From: Melieria omissa
Lineage: Eukaryota; Arthropoda; Insecta; Diptera; Ulidiidae
DNA: 64,000 nt
Assembly (NCBI GenBank): GCA_963971225.1
Contig: OZ020268.1
Coordinates: 36,047,848-36,111,847 of the forward strand
Reading direction: 5' to 3'
Shown: positions 33,975-45,959 of the stretch, in pieces
Layout: each line of letters begins with the position of its first letter
Position numbering within the stretch: position 1 is the stretch's first letter
Translations under genes and position numbers: made by a program
Notes under the pieces: model-generated
The model's input: the letters and a program-made list of their open reading frames with translations, nothing else
What the model was told of the DNA's origin: nothing
Databases searched by the model: none

Positions 33975-36900
33975 TTAGTTAAGGTGGCAATGTCTCCGAT
34001 ATCCGTTTAGCGCAAATGTGGGGTTTTGTTCCCACTGTCTTAGAATTCACGTGCAGGGACCGATTTATAAAAACTACTTTGAAAACCCTCACAGTTTTTC
34101 AACAATTTCGCTGATTCTTCTCTCCAAAGGTCTTCCTAGCATTTCCAACCTTCTTCTTGCTGGAATCGCTCCTAGTTAAAATTTACAATGACTTTTCTTG
34201 TCCACTCGGGAATGGAGGACTACATAGTTTAGAGTCCTTTCCTTATTTTGTGTCAGCACAAAGGCTCACTATTGGCCTATGTAAGCAACGAACTTTAAGT
34301 GTCGTGTAGAAATAGATGCATACTTCAATCTCAGTTGAAGGATTCTCCAAGTCAATTCAGTTTCTCGATATAGGAACTGACTTCGGACAACAAATGCAAT
34401 GCTGCAATGCGATCACAAAATGAAGGATTATAAAAGCTTGAGGGCATAAGGACCACAAACAATCGTTGAAATAAAACTAGTAGTAGTATCTAATATATCG
34501 TTAAGCTATAACAATTAGTTCAGACGAATTTAGGATTTCACTTTTGCTAATTCAAAAGCATAAACCTAATTGCTCTTTTAATTACTATTATTTCGACTTT
34601 ATATATGTGCTAAGCTAATTGCTTTGTCAATTTTCTACTTCGACTATTCCCCAATCACCTTTTAGCCTTTTTATGTGCGCTCACAAACAAAAGCCGTCAC
34701 AATTAAAATCTCGTTTCGGTAGCGATTTTTTTCGCACATCGCTCATGTATTGGCATAAAAATTTCGCTTATGTGTTTCGTACGAAATATGAATTTTATAT
34801 GCATAAATATACATTTTGTAATGCCATAAAAAACGAATTGCCATGATTTCCGGTTAAATGCGTTTCCGTTTACATGTGCGATGTGTTTACAGACATCGTC
34901 GGCTACATACGTTTGCATAAAAATTTACATTCGATATGCACATTTGTGGTCCTGTTTGTTGATATCGCTACATGAACGTGACTATGCTGGAAGTGAGGAT
35001 ACTGTTGTTGTTGTAATTGTTATTGTTGTTGTTGGTGTTTTTGTTGGTGTTGTTGCTGTTTTTTGTGTTGTGCTGTTGTGTTGTTGATGTTTTTGCGTTG
35101 GCAGCTCGTCCGGGCAATGTGCCACAATAATAGAAGTGCTGCTATGTGTGTGTATGTATATCTGCATTTATGTATGTGTGCGTGTACTAACATTGTACAG
35201 GGTCATTGTTATTGGAAACGGCCTCATAAAAGTAATACAAATAAAGCCCAAAATGGCCCATGAAATTGTTTGTGTACGCTTTTGTTGATATGCCCCAAAA
35301 AAATTTGCCCGAAAAAGTGCTGCTGAAAAAAAAGCTAACAAAAAGCATCAAACATTTGGTGCGCAAAAACGATAATAATTTAGATAAGACGCTTTATAGG
35401 CAATGCAACGCCACCAGCGGAGAAGATGAGCAACCCAGAACAGAGATCTGCACGTGATAGGAATCTGCAGAGGTTCCACGGTTACTTTAATGCAACACAA
35501 CGCAACGCATTGTGTGCGAAAATTATTTAATGCTTGCGCCCACATTGCGTGAGTTGTGCTGTCTGAGTGCAATCAATATTTGAGGCAACATTTAAAATGC
35601 ATGCAATTTTAAAATCGCTTGCTTTCTTTCGTTAATGCATATTTCATGTGTGCTCTCAGCGTGTTTATCACTCATCCAACAATGCATAAATCCTTCAGCC
35701 GTAATTCAATTAACCAGCGACGTGTGGCATGCGGTCGCCGTGAGGGGCAGCAGTGAGTTGTTATTGCAGTTACGCCCACAACTCGAAATGACACAAAGTG
35801 CCATAAACCAGTAAAGCGTAAAGTATGATTTCCGTACTGCAATTAGTCGCATTCGAAAGTAATGCTGCATTTACTTTGTTTGTTGTATATGGCGAATATT
35901 TTTCGCCTACGCCTCTGCCGCAGACTACAAGCGCAAACATAATGCGCACAATTCATAATTAATTTAAATTTACATACACCACTCCAAGCCTCGGTTGGCT
36001 CGTTGCCGCCGCACAATTGCAGTGCATTCACCTCACCTGAAACGAGCAGAGAAAAACAAACATTTAAGCCATTTTTTTTGTACATCAAATCATTTCATTC
36101 GCTTAAAGCAACTTGAGGCGCAATGTGAAAAGAAAAACTTGAAGCTGCGCAAAACATTAAAAAGTCGTAAAACCGCTTCTCGCCGGCAGACTGTGACAGA
36201 ATGCTCGCTTAATATTAAGTGCCTTCTTGCAAGTGCAATTTTTTTTGTTGTCGCCGCTTTGACGTTCCGCCTCAGTCTTCGGCCGGCAGTTTCGTCAGAC
36301 AATTTATACGTTTTTCGCGCTGGCGAATTGCACAAAACAACGGATTGCAATATATTTTGTGGGTGGCCGCCGAAGTTGCCAACTTTGAGTGGGACATTCG
36401 AGACCGCAGACGAAAAACCACAACGCTTTATTTAGCACACTTGGCCGCAGGAAAAACCAGTAGCAAGTTTTACCCACCCACCCGCACCTCGTTTCCTGTG
36501 GTTGAACAATTGACCCGAGAACTCTTGTAGGTGGTGCGAATCGTATAAAAAAGTTCCACTCCTAAATGGTTTCGAAATCTTAAGTTGGTTTAGAGTTTAA
36601 AAGAACAGTGCATATTTAGGTTGAACGAATACACTCATTGAAACTTTATAATCACATTAATTTAATGCGAAAGAAATAAAAGCAGTAAAAAGGAATTGGC
36701 ATAGTGTGTGAAAGTTCTAGGAACTCGTTGTACGAGGATGAATGTGAAGCAGACGGATGCAGAAAAATTTATGAAAAATTAATACATGAATGGAGAAACT
36801 GGAGAAACAGTCGGGACAATAGTAAAAAAAATAGAGAGATGGATGAACTTAGCTAAATTGAATGGTAAATAGATTGAGACATGGACAGCAGATGCAGAAA

Positions 36901-37225
36901 CTGTGGCGATATTTGAATAAACAGAAAGCGAGCACTTCATACAAATTAAATCAAAATTTGTATTCTTTAAAACGATCCTTTAGATGATAATTTGCAAGTT
37001 TACTGTCATAGTGTTTCAGTGGAAAGATTTGTGGAAACATGTCTTGGATGAAGTGCTGGTAGACTAACTCCGGAGAGAGTAAATGAAAAGCTGCACACAA
37101 ATGCTTCTTTGTCCCATTTATAAATACATGCATACATAGACACATACACAGTGCGACAATTATTTATTAAGACTGCCTCTAGAAAACACAATTAAAACAC
37201 GATATCTGCTAATTTTTCGGTATAT
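33975..37225. other. Unique non-coding host DNA
   Basis: AT-rich at first, then a mixed-complexity block (about 34860-36540) with a GTT-rich stretch at 34999-35088. No recognised exon. The longest frame (35995-36435 plus) overlaps a minus-strand frame across the same bases and shows no domain. From 36550 to 37140 it is AT-rich without recognisable elements. Confidence 0.4.
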
Positions 37226-37700
37226 TTATTCCAAATATTTTCCTCCTGATCCAAAATACTTGTTACATCGATTTAATGGCGATTCAAACGCGTGTTCCAA
37301 CTCATTTTTCGGAATTTCCTCCAGTGCCCTCGTCGAAGCCTGTTTGATGGTCTGAATGTCATCAAAAAAGCATCCTTTCAACTTATATTTCAGTTTCAGG
37401 AACAAAGAGAAGTCGCACAGTGCCAAATCAGTTGAATACGGCAGATTATTCAACACGCAGACCTGATTCCGAGCCAAAAATTGAGGAACAATGAGTGCTG
37501 ACTCGGTGTATTATCGTGCAACAGAGACAAACTTTTTGGATCGCGGTATTCTGGTCGAAGACGACGGATTCTGGCCATCAAACGCTTCAATACTTCGAGG
37601 TAATATGTGGCAGTAACTGTTTGACCAGTTGGAACAAATTCTTTGTGGATAATTTCTTTGCTATCGAGGAATGTGATGAGTAGGGATCGGATTTATATGC
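37226..37700 (-). pseudogene. mariner transposase C-terminal half, decayed
   Basis: The minus strand reads FLDSKEIIHKEFVPTGQTV, then YYLEVLKRLMARIRRLRPEY, LLHDNTPSQHS (second catalytic Asp), a frameshift near 37485, and LPYSTDLALCDFSLFLKLKY with the third Asp. Allowing for the frameshift, the two aspartates are 34 residues apart, the mariner DD34D spacing. The C-terminus is NRCNKYFGSGGKYLE plus stop. The N-terminal half and first Asp are absent. No inverted repeats were identified. The subfamily differs from the copy at 10434-11173. Confidence 0.75.
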
Positions 37701-37786
37701 AAGTGCATACTTTTTTGGTGCTTTCGATTTGAACGGGACCAAGACAGAAATTATTTTTATTGAAATAAAACAAATTTCATGTTTGA

Positions 37787-37810
37787 TTAAGTAGTGATCT
37801 CACTACTTAA
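37787..37810. repeat. 24-bp palindrome
   Basis: TTAAGTAGTGA and TCACTACTTAA are separated by two bases. It lies between the mariner relic and unrecognised DNA. Confidence 0.85.
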
Positions 37811-39170
37811 TTGGTAGGCACGCCGAACGGATAGAAGTGCAAAATAACAACTTTTGTCTTGATTGTGGTTCAAACGAGGAGACACCGGTGGATGCATTCG
37901 TTGCCAAAAGCAGCCTTAAGTTTCTTGTCTCATCATTCTTTGCCAGCCTGACCGAGCTATATTCACTGTCTATCAGCGACAAGGCTGAATTCATAAATAA
38001 ATCTTTTTAAGTTCTTGTAAATACCCAAAAGTCAGTAATGGGTTAATAAAAACATTGTCTACGCGCTGAATCATCAACAAAATTGCGCTTCCAATTTAAT
38101 TTAGTAAATTTTTTTTAAATGTTTTGGCGTTCTATTCAAACTTGACAACAATTTGAGCAAATTACAAATTTCAAAAGTTATTGCTGGTGCGGCTGTTGCC
38201 AGCACAAAGAAGAAACAACCAACGCCACAAATGTTGCATTGTAATGGTTTATTTTATTAAACTAAATACAAGTATATACATGTATATATATTTTTATATA
38301 TGTATACATTTCAGGAAAGAAAAAGCAAAATCAAAAAAAGCAACAACAACAATTGGCGCAGTAACTGCAACATTAACTCATCTCATACAACAGCATAATG
38401 AATGAATATTCATGCAAAGTGGAAGCCAACTAACACAGCACAAGCGAAAACCAACATAGCTCACTCGCACCAACATCAACAGCAGCCAACCAGTAGAGAG
38501 CAGCCTGCAGCCAGCAACAATAGCAATTGCACCAACAGCAACAACACTAACAGCAGCAACAGCCAGCAGTGTAAACAAAAAATGGAAGCCAAGAAATGTT
38601 GCGCATAATAACAAAATGGTGTAACGGATTTTTTTTCGCGCAACGGTTTTTTGCTCGTGCCGTTAAATCAGTTGCATAACTAACTCAGTTTTCTACTTAT
38701 TCTAATGGCGGTCGGCGGGGCGACTGGCGCGTGATGGCGGCGCTTAGTTGCATGAGTTGCTAAAAATAAGACAAACTTGGCAGACACACGACTAGACCAC
38801 AAAAGCGCCGCAACAACAACAAAGTTATTGTACAACTACAACAAAAACAACAATAACAGCATTAAAAAGCAGCAGAAGTACACAAGCAAAAAAGTGCTGC
38901 TACAGCAACGGTTACAGCAACAAAAACAAGACGAAATCTACTTTAGAATGTTTGTCAGCGCTGCTGGCCGCCGTCGTTGTGGTGCTGCTGCAGATACAAC
39001 AACAGTAACAACAGGGAGCAGTGAAAACAGTTATGTTAGCAGGGCCCAACGACATAGTCGTTTAATTTTAGAAGCGGATTGTGTTCTAGAAAGGGGGCTG
39101 TGCTCCAAATTTTTATATGAAATACGATGTAATTTGAAATTAAACTTTTGAATTTTGAGATTTAAAGAAA
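37811..39170. other. Unique non-coding DNA with CAA/CAG repeats
   Basis: Mixed-complexity DNA rich in CAA and CAG trinucleotides (about 38465-38580 and 38810-38940). Frames through these give Asn/Gln/Ser-rich readings (38402-38608 plus, 38777-39151 plus) of the type expected from trinucleotide repeats. No supporting domain was seen. Confidence 0.4.
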
Positions 39171-39184
39171 AAAATTAAAAATTA

Positions 39185-39605
39185 GTACTCAAGATTTTCG
39201 ATACTTTTTCAATGAATTCAGTAAAAACTATTATTTTTGCCTAAAAGCAATAACAAAATCGTATGCAAAGGGAGTGTTTTAAAATTGGCTTCCAAAATAG
39301 TTGAAAATTTTCATCATATTAAAAAATTAAAAATTAAAATGTATTCAGTAAAAACTATTATTTTTGCCTAAAAGCAATAACAAAATCGTTTGCAAAGGGA
39401 AGAAAATTTTCATCATATTAAAAAATTAAAAATTAAAAATTAAAAAAAAAAAATTAAAAAATAGTAATCAAAATTTTCGATACTTTTTCAATGTATTCAG
39501 TAAAAACTATTATTTTTGCCTAAAAGCAATAACAAAATCGTTTGCAAAGGGAGTGTTTTAAAATTGGCTTCCAAAACAGTTTAAAATTTTTATCATATTT
39601 TTTTA
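39185..39605. repeat. Three-copy diverged tandem repeat
   Basis: gtaaaaactattatttttgc followed by CTAAAAGCAATAACAAAATCGT recurs at 39221, 39348 and 39500. Copy 2 lacks the agtgttttaaaattggcttcc part present in copies 1 and 3. Spacings are 127 and 152 bp. Poly-A and TTAAAAA runs separate the copies. Confidence 0.9.
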
Positions 39606-39939
39606 AGATACAAATTTTTTTTAGATTTTTGTTTTAATTTAAAAAACATAAGAATTTCTCTAGTTTACCACTAAAAATAAATGCGAACTCCAATATTTCG
39701 TTAATTTTAAAAATCTATTTACACATAATTGTTTCTCCTGACTGACTGATTTACTGACTGATTGATTCATCATCGCCCAGCTCAAACCGCTGAAGATACA
39801 AATATGATATTGAAACCATAGGCATTTTTAAGAAAAAGCCTCCATGAAGACAAAAGTGTTTTTAATTCGGGGTCTAAAAGATCCAAACAAAGGTTAAGAT
39901 GTTTTATGAAAAAAAAAGTGATTTAATAGACATATTGAT

Positions 39940-40184
39940 TTAACCCTTTCGGGACTACTGGGATAATACGTCCTAGTAGGTTTTTAATGCCCCTCAAAAC
40001 AATTATTTAAATCTCACGACCCACGTAAAATATTTTTTCCATTTCGATGTTCCCGCATCGAAGAATGATTTCAGAATATGTGAGCATCCAATATAAATTT
40101 CTAACCCCAACATTCATGTCATGAGAATAATTCTACTGAGACTGTTTTGCATTTCAAAAATAAATTCCGTCCCGAAAGGGTTAA
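39940..40184. mobile_element. TTAA MITE, family A, copy 2 (nested in R)
   Basis: A 245-bp element with near-perfect ends: left ttaaccctttcgggactact, right gtcccgaaagggttaa (complement ttaaccctttcgggac). It shares internal text (GGATAATACGTCC, GAATGATTTCAGAATATGTGAG) with copy 1 at 15036-15260. It sits in a TTAA of family R, which copy 1 of R shows uninterrupted, so the TTAA duplication on insertion can be read directly. Confidence 0.85.
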
Positions 40185-40227
40185 AAGTTGGTGAAAATGC
40201 TTAAAATTAAAATTAATTCGTTAAGTA

Positions 40228-42174
40228 GATAGATAGATAGATAGATATATTCTTTATTCAATTGTTTAACAAATATTACAGAAATAATTTAATTAACAAT
40301 AGATAACATTTCTGATAAAGAATTTACGACAATGACCTTTAAGTCGTCTGTCGGAAAAAAGGAAAATACATTACTCTAACATAAAGATATACATACATAT
40401 TAACAGAATTCATTTACAATTAAACTCCTATATTTTAAAGCATCAGTGACATACAAAACAAGACAATCCCATCCACCTACGCCAATTCCATTTAGCTTGT
40501 TTACAATTTCATCTTGAGTTAAAAAGAACTTTCCAAGATATCGATATCTGATTCTTTTCAAAATTGGACACCTACCCAGAAAATGTGTTATATTTTCTAA
40601 CTCGTTCAAATTACAAAGACTGCAGTTTAGATTTCTGTGACCCCCAAGAATTATCAAATCGCACCTGGCCTTCAAAATCCACATTATTCTATATTTTTCA
40701 AGATTGTCATTCAAGTAGCTTTTACCGATGTTATGATCTAAGTCTTTATATATACGTGAACTTTTAAGAGCCCTTTCCCATGATTTTTGTTTATTTGTCG
40801 AGTTCAGAACGGATAACAATGTGTCAATGTTTTCATTCCAACTTCTTCTATTTAAAACGTCATAATTCCAACTAATATTCAATTTTTCTCCTAAAACTTG
40901 CATTGATTTTACCCAAAAAATCTTTCTCTCTATAATAATTTTTGAAAGTTTGTGTGGCAATCTGCTATCGTCGTATTCAAATAGAGTTTTAGAAATATAT
41001 TTAAGATGAAGCCGTAAAGTATACAGGTGACAGTGTGGTATGTCTGTTTCTAACATAAGACAATAAGAGGGTGTGTTTGTTGGTAGATGTAAAATTTTCT
41101 TTAAGAAATAAAATTGAATTTTATCCACCAATTCAAACAACTCAAAGCCCCAGACTTCCGCAGCATAACTTTGTATAGCTCTAATTACTGCTAAAAATAA
41201 TTTGTATTTAGCTGATAATTTTATCTTATTTTTAATTAGAAAGGACCACCATGTTGCATTGATACTGTTTTTAGCCATACAGTTTCTATTTTCAACATGT
41301 TTTTTAAAGCTTAATTTTGGTGTTAATTTTACACCGAGGTAATTGTATTCTGACACTATAGGGATACTTTCGCCTTTAAATGTCCATTTTTCTCTATCCG
41401 CCAATTTGCCGCCTTGTCGAAAAACCATTATGGCCGATTTCGAGAGGTTTACTTGCATGTTCCACACATTGCAATAATTTTCTAACCTAAATATCATTCC
41501 TTGCAGCTCCTCTACATTGTCAGATATCAATACTATATCATCCGCATACAACAGTAGTCGCACATTCAAGTTTCCTATCCAAATTCCCCCTCCCAAACTA
41601 TCATGTAAGTCATTCAGATAAATAGAGAACAACAAAGGCGACATTAAACATCCTTGCTTTACGCCTGTTGAAATATTAAATTTATTTGATATTGCACTGC
41701 CAGTCCATATAATTGAATCCGTGTGGTTGTACATATTTTCAATGAAATTTACCATTTTTGTTGGGATTCCCAAGCTATGCAGTTTATAGATTAAAAGTTT
41801 TCTGGGAACCGTGTCAAAAGCGGCTTTAAAGTCTACAAAAAAAGCGTACACTTTCTTTTTTTCTGCGAATCTAATTTGAATGATTGAAGTTAAATTATAA
41901 ATGTTATCTGCCGTGGAATGTTGTTTTCTGAACCCTGCCTGATATTCGGTAATCAGCTTTTTACTTTCTAACCAATTTGTAAGTCTTTCATTTAATATGC
42001 CCATCATAATCTTTGCAATACAGTTCATAAAAGAAATCCCTCTGTAGTTTGATGCTAAGGTTCTATCACCTTTTTTGAAAAGCGGAAATATTATGCTAGT
42101 TTCAAAAGCCGTATCTGCTTCCCCACTATTATATAACGCAGAATACGTGTTAGCCAGCTCATCAAGAAAAACAG
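40228..42174 (-). mobile_element. 5'-truncated LINE with GATA tail
   Basis: This minus-strand non-LTR retrotransposon is flanked by an 11-bp target duplication TTCGTTAAGTA at 40217-40227 and 42175-42185. The 3' end is a (TATC)n simple-sequence tail, seen as (GATA)n at 40228-40247 on the plus strand, preceded by an AATAAAG signal (complement at 40252-40258). The 5' end is cut inside ORF2, upstream of the RT fingers, so endonuclease and ORF1 are missing, as in abortive target-primed reverse transcription. It lies inside family R and so is younger than that copy. Confidence 0.9.
40400..42174 (-). CDS. LINE ORF2 fragment: reverse transcriptase with C-terminal CCHC
   Basis: The frame is open from the truncation point (about 42174) to the stop near 40400, about 590 codons; the first internal Met is at 42028. 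Before that Met, FPLFKKGDRTLASNYRGISF is an early RT box. Counting from the Met: QAGFRKQHSTADN (30-42), FFVDFKAAFD with Asp66, GVKQGCLMSPLLF (122-134), YADD (161-164), and SEYNYLGVKLTPKLSF. All three catalytic Asp are present. Near the end C469-C472-H482-C487 forms the CCHC zinc-knuckle-like motif of many LINEs. No RNase H domain follows, unlike the LINE at 560-2440. The enzyme copies LINE RNA into chromosomal nicks. Codons and frame look well preserved, but without 5' sequence the copy is dead. Clade is not assigned. Confidence 0.85.
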
Positions 42175-42729
42175 TTCGTTAAGTATTTTTTTTATTTTCA
42201 GTTTTTCGAAAATCAGATCTTAACGACGTCATAGGTTAAGGTTCCTAAAATTAAAAAACCCTGAACCGATTGGCCTATTGACTTTTAAATTAATAAAAAC
42301 ACTTTCAATACAAATAATTGCACACGTGTTCTTCACTTTTTTTGGACATCAAAATCGAATGGGGTCAACGATGGATTCAGAGATTGTATGGGGAAACGTC
42401 TAATGCGCCAATCGACTTCAAATATGGTAAAATCACTTCAAATGAAATATATTTAGACCAGTATTTCTTCAAACAATTTTACGCGGTCAGCAAAGGGTTA
42501 AGAGAAACTTGATGTATTGAGTCCATTGATTTATAACCTGCATACAAGGCCGCGGAGCCCTGCTGGTGTCTCATGTACTTATTTGTTCAGAAAGAAAGAA
42601 GAAAATTTTGTTTAAGAAAATTTTTTAAAAATAAAAGAAATAATTATTCACATTCCTGCGAATCATTCAATCATTGTTAAGCGATTCATCGAATTCTCTC
42701 CTCTAATGTCAACAAGGACCCAATGCTTT

Positions 42730-43130
42730 CTAGGAATATTTAGCATTCACTTCATGCCCAACCAAGCTGTCGAAACTTCTGGCGAGTCACTTCCGATGTG
42801 TTTGTAGCCAGGAGTTGTCCTGATGGAGCATACAACAACAATAATATCTTATATTCCTCAACTATTGGCCGTTTCTGGGCGATTGCTTTCTTCAGACGTC
42901 AACAGCTCAACTGCTAACAGTACAGATCTGAGTTATCAATTTGGGCCTGCTAACTCCATTGAACATGAAACTAAATTTCTCTGAGCGTCAATTCTGTCTT
43001 GGTCACCATTTGCGTCGGTTCACCGGGATTCGAACACTGCCGTTTTCGCTTAACGTTCTCGTAAGTGATCCACCCATTCATCACCAATTAAAAAACCGTC
43101 TGAGAAGTTTTTAGTACAAAATCGTATCAT
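42730..43130 (-). pseudogene. mariner transposase middle region, decayed
   Basis: The minus-strand reading, with stops, includes WITYENVKRKRQCSNPGEPT, NSDLYC, then RLKKAIAQKRP and TRQKFRQLGW. This is the catalytic-core stretch just after the first mariner Asp (GDEKWI.YDNVKRK-SW..PGEP...NSDLYCQQLxRLKxAIxxKRP...TRQKLRELGW). Several stops and frame changes are present, and the HQDN motif is degraded. It is a different mariner lineage from those at 10434 and 37226. Confidence 0.65.
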
Positions 43131-45955
43131 TCTTTCGTCATCCAGGGTAATGCAGTCCCACCTAATGAGACCCATCCAGCTGTTTTACGCTGGATTTTCA
43201 TAAATTTGGAATTACATTTAGACATCAGTTGGATAGCTGTTGTCAGATTTAATTATCAATAAGCAGAAATGGCTCAATGTTTTTCGCATTGAATGCCCAA
43301 ATTTCGACTTAAGATATGATTAATTTTTTCCACCATCATTGAATGGTCAGTTTGACTATTTTAGCCACCACTGTTTAAACCAATATTCGATTTAAAAAAC
43401 GATGATCTTGAATTTTAAAGCTGTAAGAGGAAAATAGTCATTTCAAAAAACTTCCAAGTTTCATTATCGACAAAAAGCGTTTGTTCTTTGATCTTCACAT
43501 ATCTAATCGAAAACAGAAATGAGTTGTTACTGGCAACTAGGTCTAACCACGATAACGAACTGTTATGGCAAATTTTTTCATTTAGTTTTATCGTCAGAAA
43601 ATAATGTTTATTGTGTTTTAGAAACAATTTTAAAATTTTTACTAAATCAATAAATATTTAAGTTGGAAATCTGTACTTTCCAGGACCATTTAGGCATTAA
43701 ACTTTCCAAAGAATCTGAAAATGGACTTAATCTGAATTAGTATTGAGTGGTGCATACTCGAAGGTGTAAAGAATTTTCAATAAAAATGTCAATCAAATCA
43801 ATCTTCAAAACTTTCTTTCTAGTTAAATATTTTGTTTTATAATTATCATTATTTTATAGCTAGTTAAATTTTACTGAACAATTTTTAATTTTATTTATAT
43901 TAAATTTTTTTTTTAATATTTTTATTTCCTCTAATCAAAATTTATACTAGTCTGTTTTCACTTTGGGGTTCAGTTGCATACAATTTCTTCCTATCATCCC
44001 CTCTATGGCAACGCTCGTTTTTCTCAGGCACATTTCGCTGATGGCTTTCATGAGCCAAACGGCACAGCGCATTGCAATGCGTTGGCTGTTCGAAATCCGT
44101 GACTCTGCCTTGGTGATGATAAGAGCGGAGACGGGTCGTTGCTGCATTCTCCAAACGCCCAACTTTAGTAGCGACACCGCCAACAGCGCCACCGCAAAAA
44201 CACACTGTAAGCTAAGTTAAGTGCTTGTTCGGTTTGTTAGACTTGTCAGATGTGTGCCAACGCCATACGTGGGCTGACGGCGCATCGTGTGCGGGCAGTG
44301 GCGAGTTCAATACACACAGCTGCCTATGGTGTTTGTGTGTGTTGATGTGTTGGTGTGGCTGTGTTTGTGCACGTACGCGCATATATTTGATTTCCCATTT
44401 GTGGGCTTGTCTGCATTGTTGATCCTGACACGGCCAAATTCAGCCGCGCCGACAGTATGAGATGTACACTCAATGGTTCGGCTGTTCATTGGCCGTCGCA
44501 AAGCAACCTCAGCTATTCTATTCGCTGTCGCTCGACGCGCCTCTTTAGCACCTTGTGCTGCCACTGAGTACTTTTGCTGTCCGACGCCAACATTATCGCC
44601 TTGTTTGCTGCGTTGTCTCCGTTTAAATTTCTTGCATGAAGCCAGTTGAAAATTAGCTGACTGCATTTAAGCGCCCACAAAGCGATTCTTAAATCAGCCA
44701 CACAACATGTTTATTCATTTGCGTTGCACCGCAGCCACAGCCGATTGTTGCACAGTCGCATTTGTATGCCTAAAGCAGCCGTCAGATAACAACTAATTCT
44801 CATTCTTTGCCACACTCCATTCTGCCACTTGCCTGTGCGCCATAGAGCCACAAACCGACGTGTGCCATATTTTTACTATATTTTTTTATTTATTTTTTTT
44901 AACGAACAATGCAGCTCTTCGCACACAGCGTGCGCCTATCTTGTTGCATTTGTAATTTCCGGCTTCGTCTTTGACGGGAGTAAGGGAGGGAGGGAGAGCG
45001 AGCGACACGCACACGCGCACGTAGAGTGCAAAATGCAAACGCGAAAAATATGTCAACACGACAATACATAAAATGCAAAAGCCCCAACAACATATGCACA
45101 ACACAACGCAACATGACACAACAGTAACTGCCAGCGATCCTCCACTTTGTTCTCACTCACTCCACTCCACTCTGCTGCACTTCACTCGACTCGACTCGAC
45201 TCAACTCTACTCTTTTCACAAGCACGAAGGAGTGCTGGTGTGTGCTCAAATGCTGCGAAAATGCTCCAACTGAAAGAACTCCTCCACTCCAGCAAATTGG
45301 AACATATGCAATTGTTGGGAAGAAACTACAACAACAACAGTGAAATTAAACAACAGAAGCGCCAAGCTGAAAAAGCTGACCAAGTTGCTGAGTTCTAAGA
45401 AAACTATGCAGATATTTTTGGAAAATTACAAATAGACATTTTTGATAAAAATAATTTTTAAGCACAAAAAGTTTATTAGAAAATATTAAAAAATTCTTAA
45501 AAAAATAAAAGAAATATTAAAACAATTATTAATAAAACTTTCAGTATAACACAAATAAAAAAAATTTTTAAACACAAAAATTAAAAAAACAAAAATATAT
45601 ATATTTTTTTTTAATTCATAAAAAGGTATAGGAAATATTAAGGAAATTACTAAAAAATTGTTCAGTATAACACAAATAACGCTCAAAGAATGAAATCTGG
45701 CACTAAAATCCAGTTTTGATAAATGGAAAACCTTTTTTTTAGTCAATTGGAATAAATTGGACTAAAATTTGAGGATTGTAAAAGCTGTGTTCAGCCATTT
45801 TATACCGAAAGCAGAAATCCAAGCGCGGTTTTTCGACTCAGCAAAAAGTATTAAAACCTTCTTTATCCATAAAAAGTTGAGAGAAATTAGTTTAGGGCTA
45901 TCAATTTTTCTGGTTGAAAGATGGACCAGAGATTGAAAATGGGTTAAGTGGGATT
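43131..45955. other. Non-coding host DNA
   Basis: AT-rich to about 43930, then a mixed-complexity block (43930-45400), then very AT-rich to 45780. The block contains a pentamer-like ACTC/ACTCG repeat at 45163-45213, a GGGA/GAGA-rich stretch (about 44980-45003) and short TG runs. Frames overlap on both strands without a domain. No gene is supported. Confidence 0.4.
45163..45213. repeat. ACTCC/ACTCG short tandem repeat
   Basis: Imperfect five-base units (cactccactccactc, then cactcgactcgactcgactc) run through this stretch. Confidence 0.8.
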
Positions 45956-45959
45956 TCTA

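Larger units (their letters stand above)
39720..42570 (+). repeat. Family R copy 4, split by two later insertions
   Basis: Three R segments belong together: 39720-39939, 40185-40227 and 42186-42570. The head (tgactgactgatttactgac, then ttcatcatcgcccagctcaa) matches copies 1-3. At 39930 the text reads cattgattTTAA and resumes after the MITE as aagttggtgaaaatgcttaa. In copy 1 the same place reads ttttgattttaaacttggcg without a break. The last segment carries gaatggggtcaacgatgga (about 42358) and caaagggttaagagaaactt (about 42490), also module parts of copy 1. Confidence 0.7.

Noticed and set aside
35995..36435. 146-codon plus-strand frame as a gene
   Set aside because: A minus-strand frame covers the same bases, the reading has no recognised domain, and no supporting splice or promoter signals were seen.
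37803..37994. 63-codon minus-strand frame (RLLLATNASTGVSSFEPQ...)
   Set aside because: Looks protein-like over a short span, but no family was recognised and no extension in frame exists; kept only as unrecognised DNA.
38402..39151. Asn/Gln/Ser-rich frames as host exons
   Set aside because: They are produced by CAA/CAG trinucleotide runs and have no recognisable domain.
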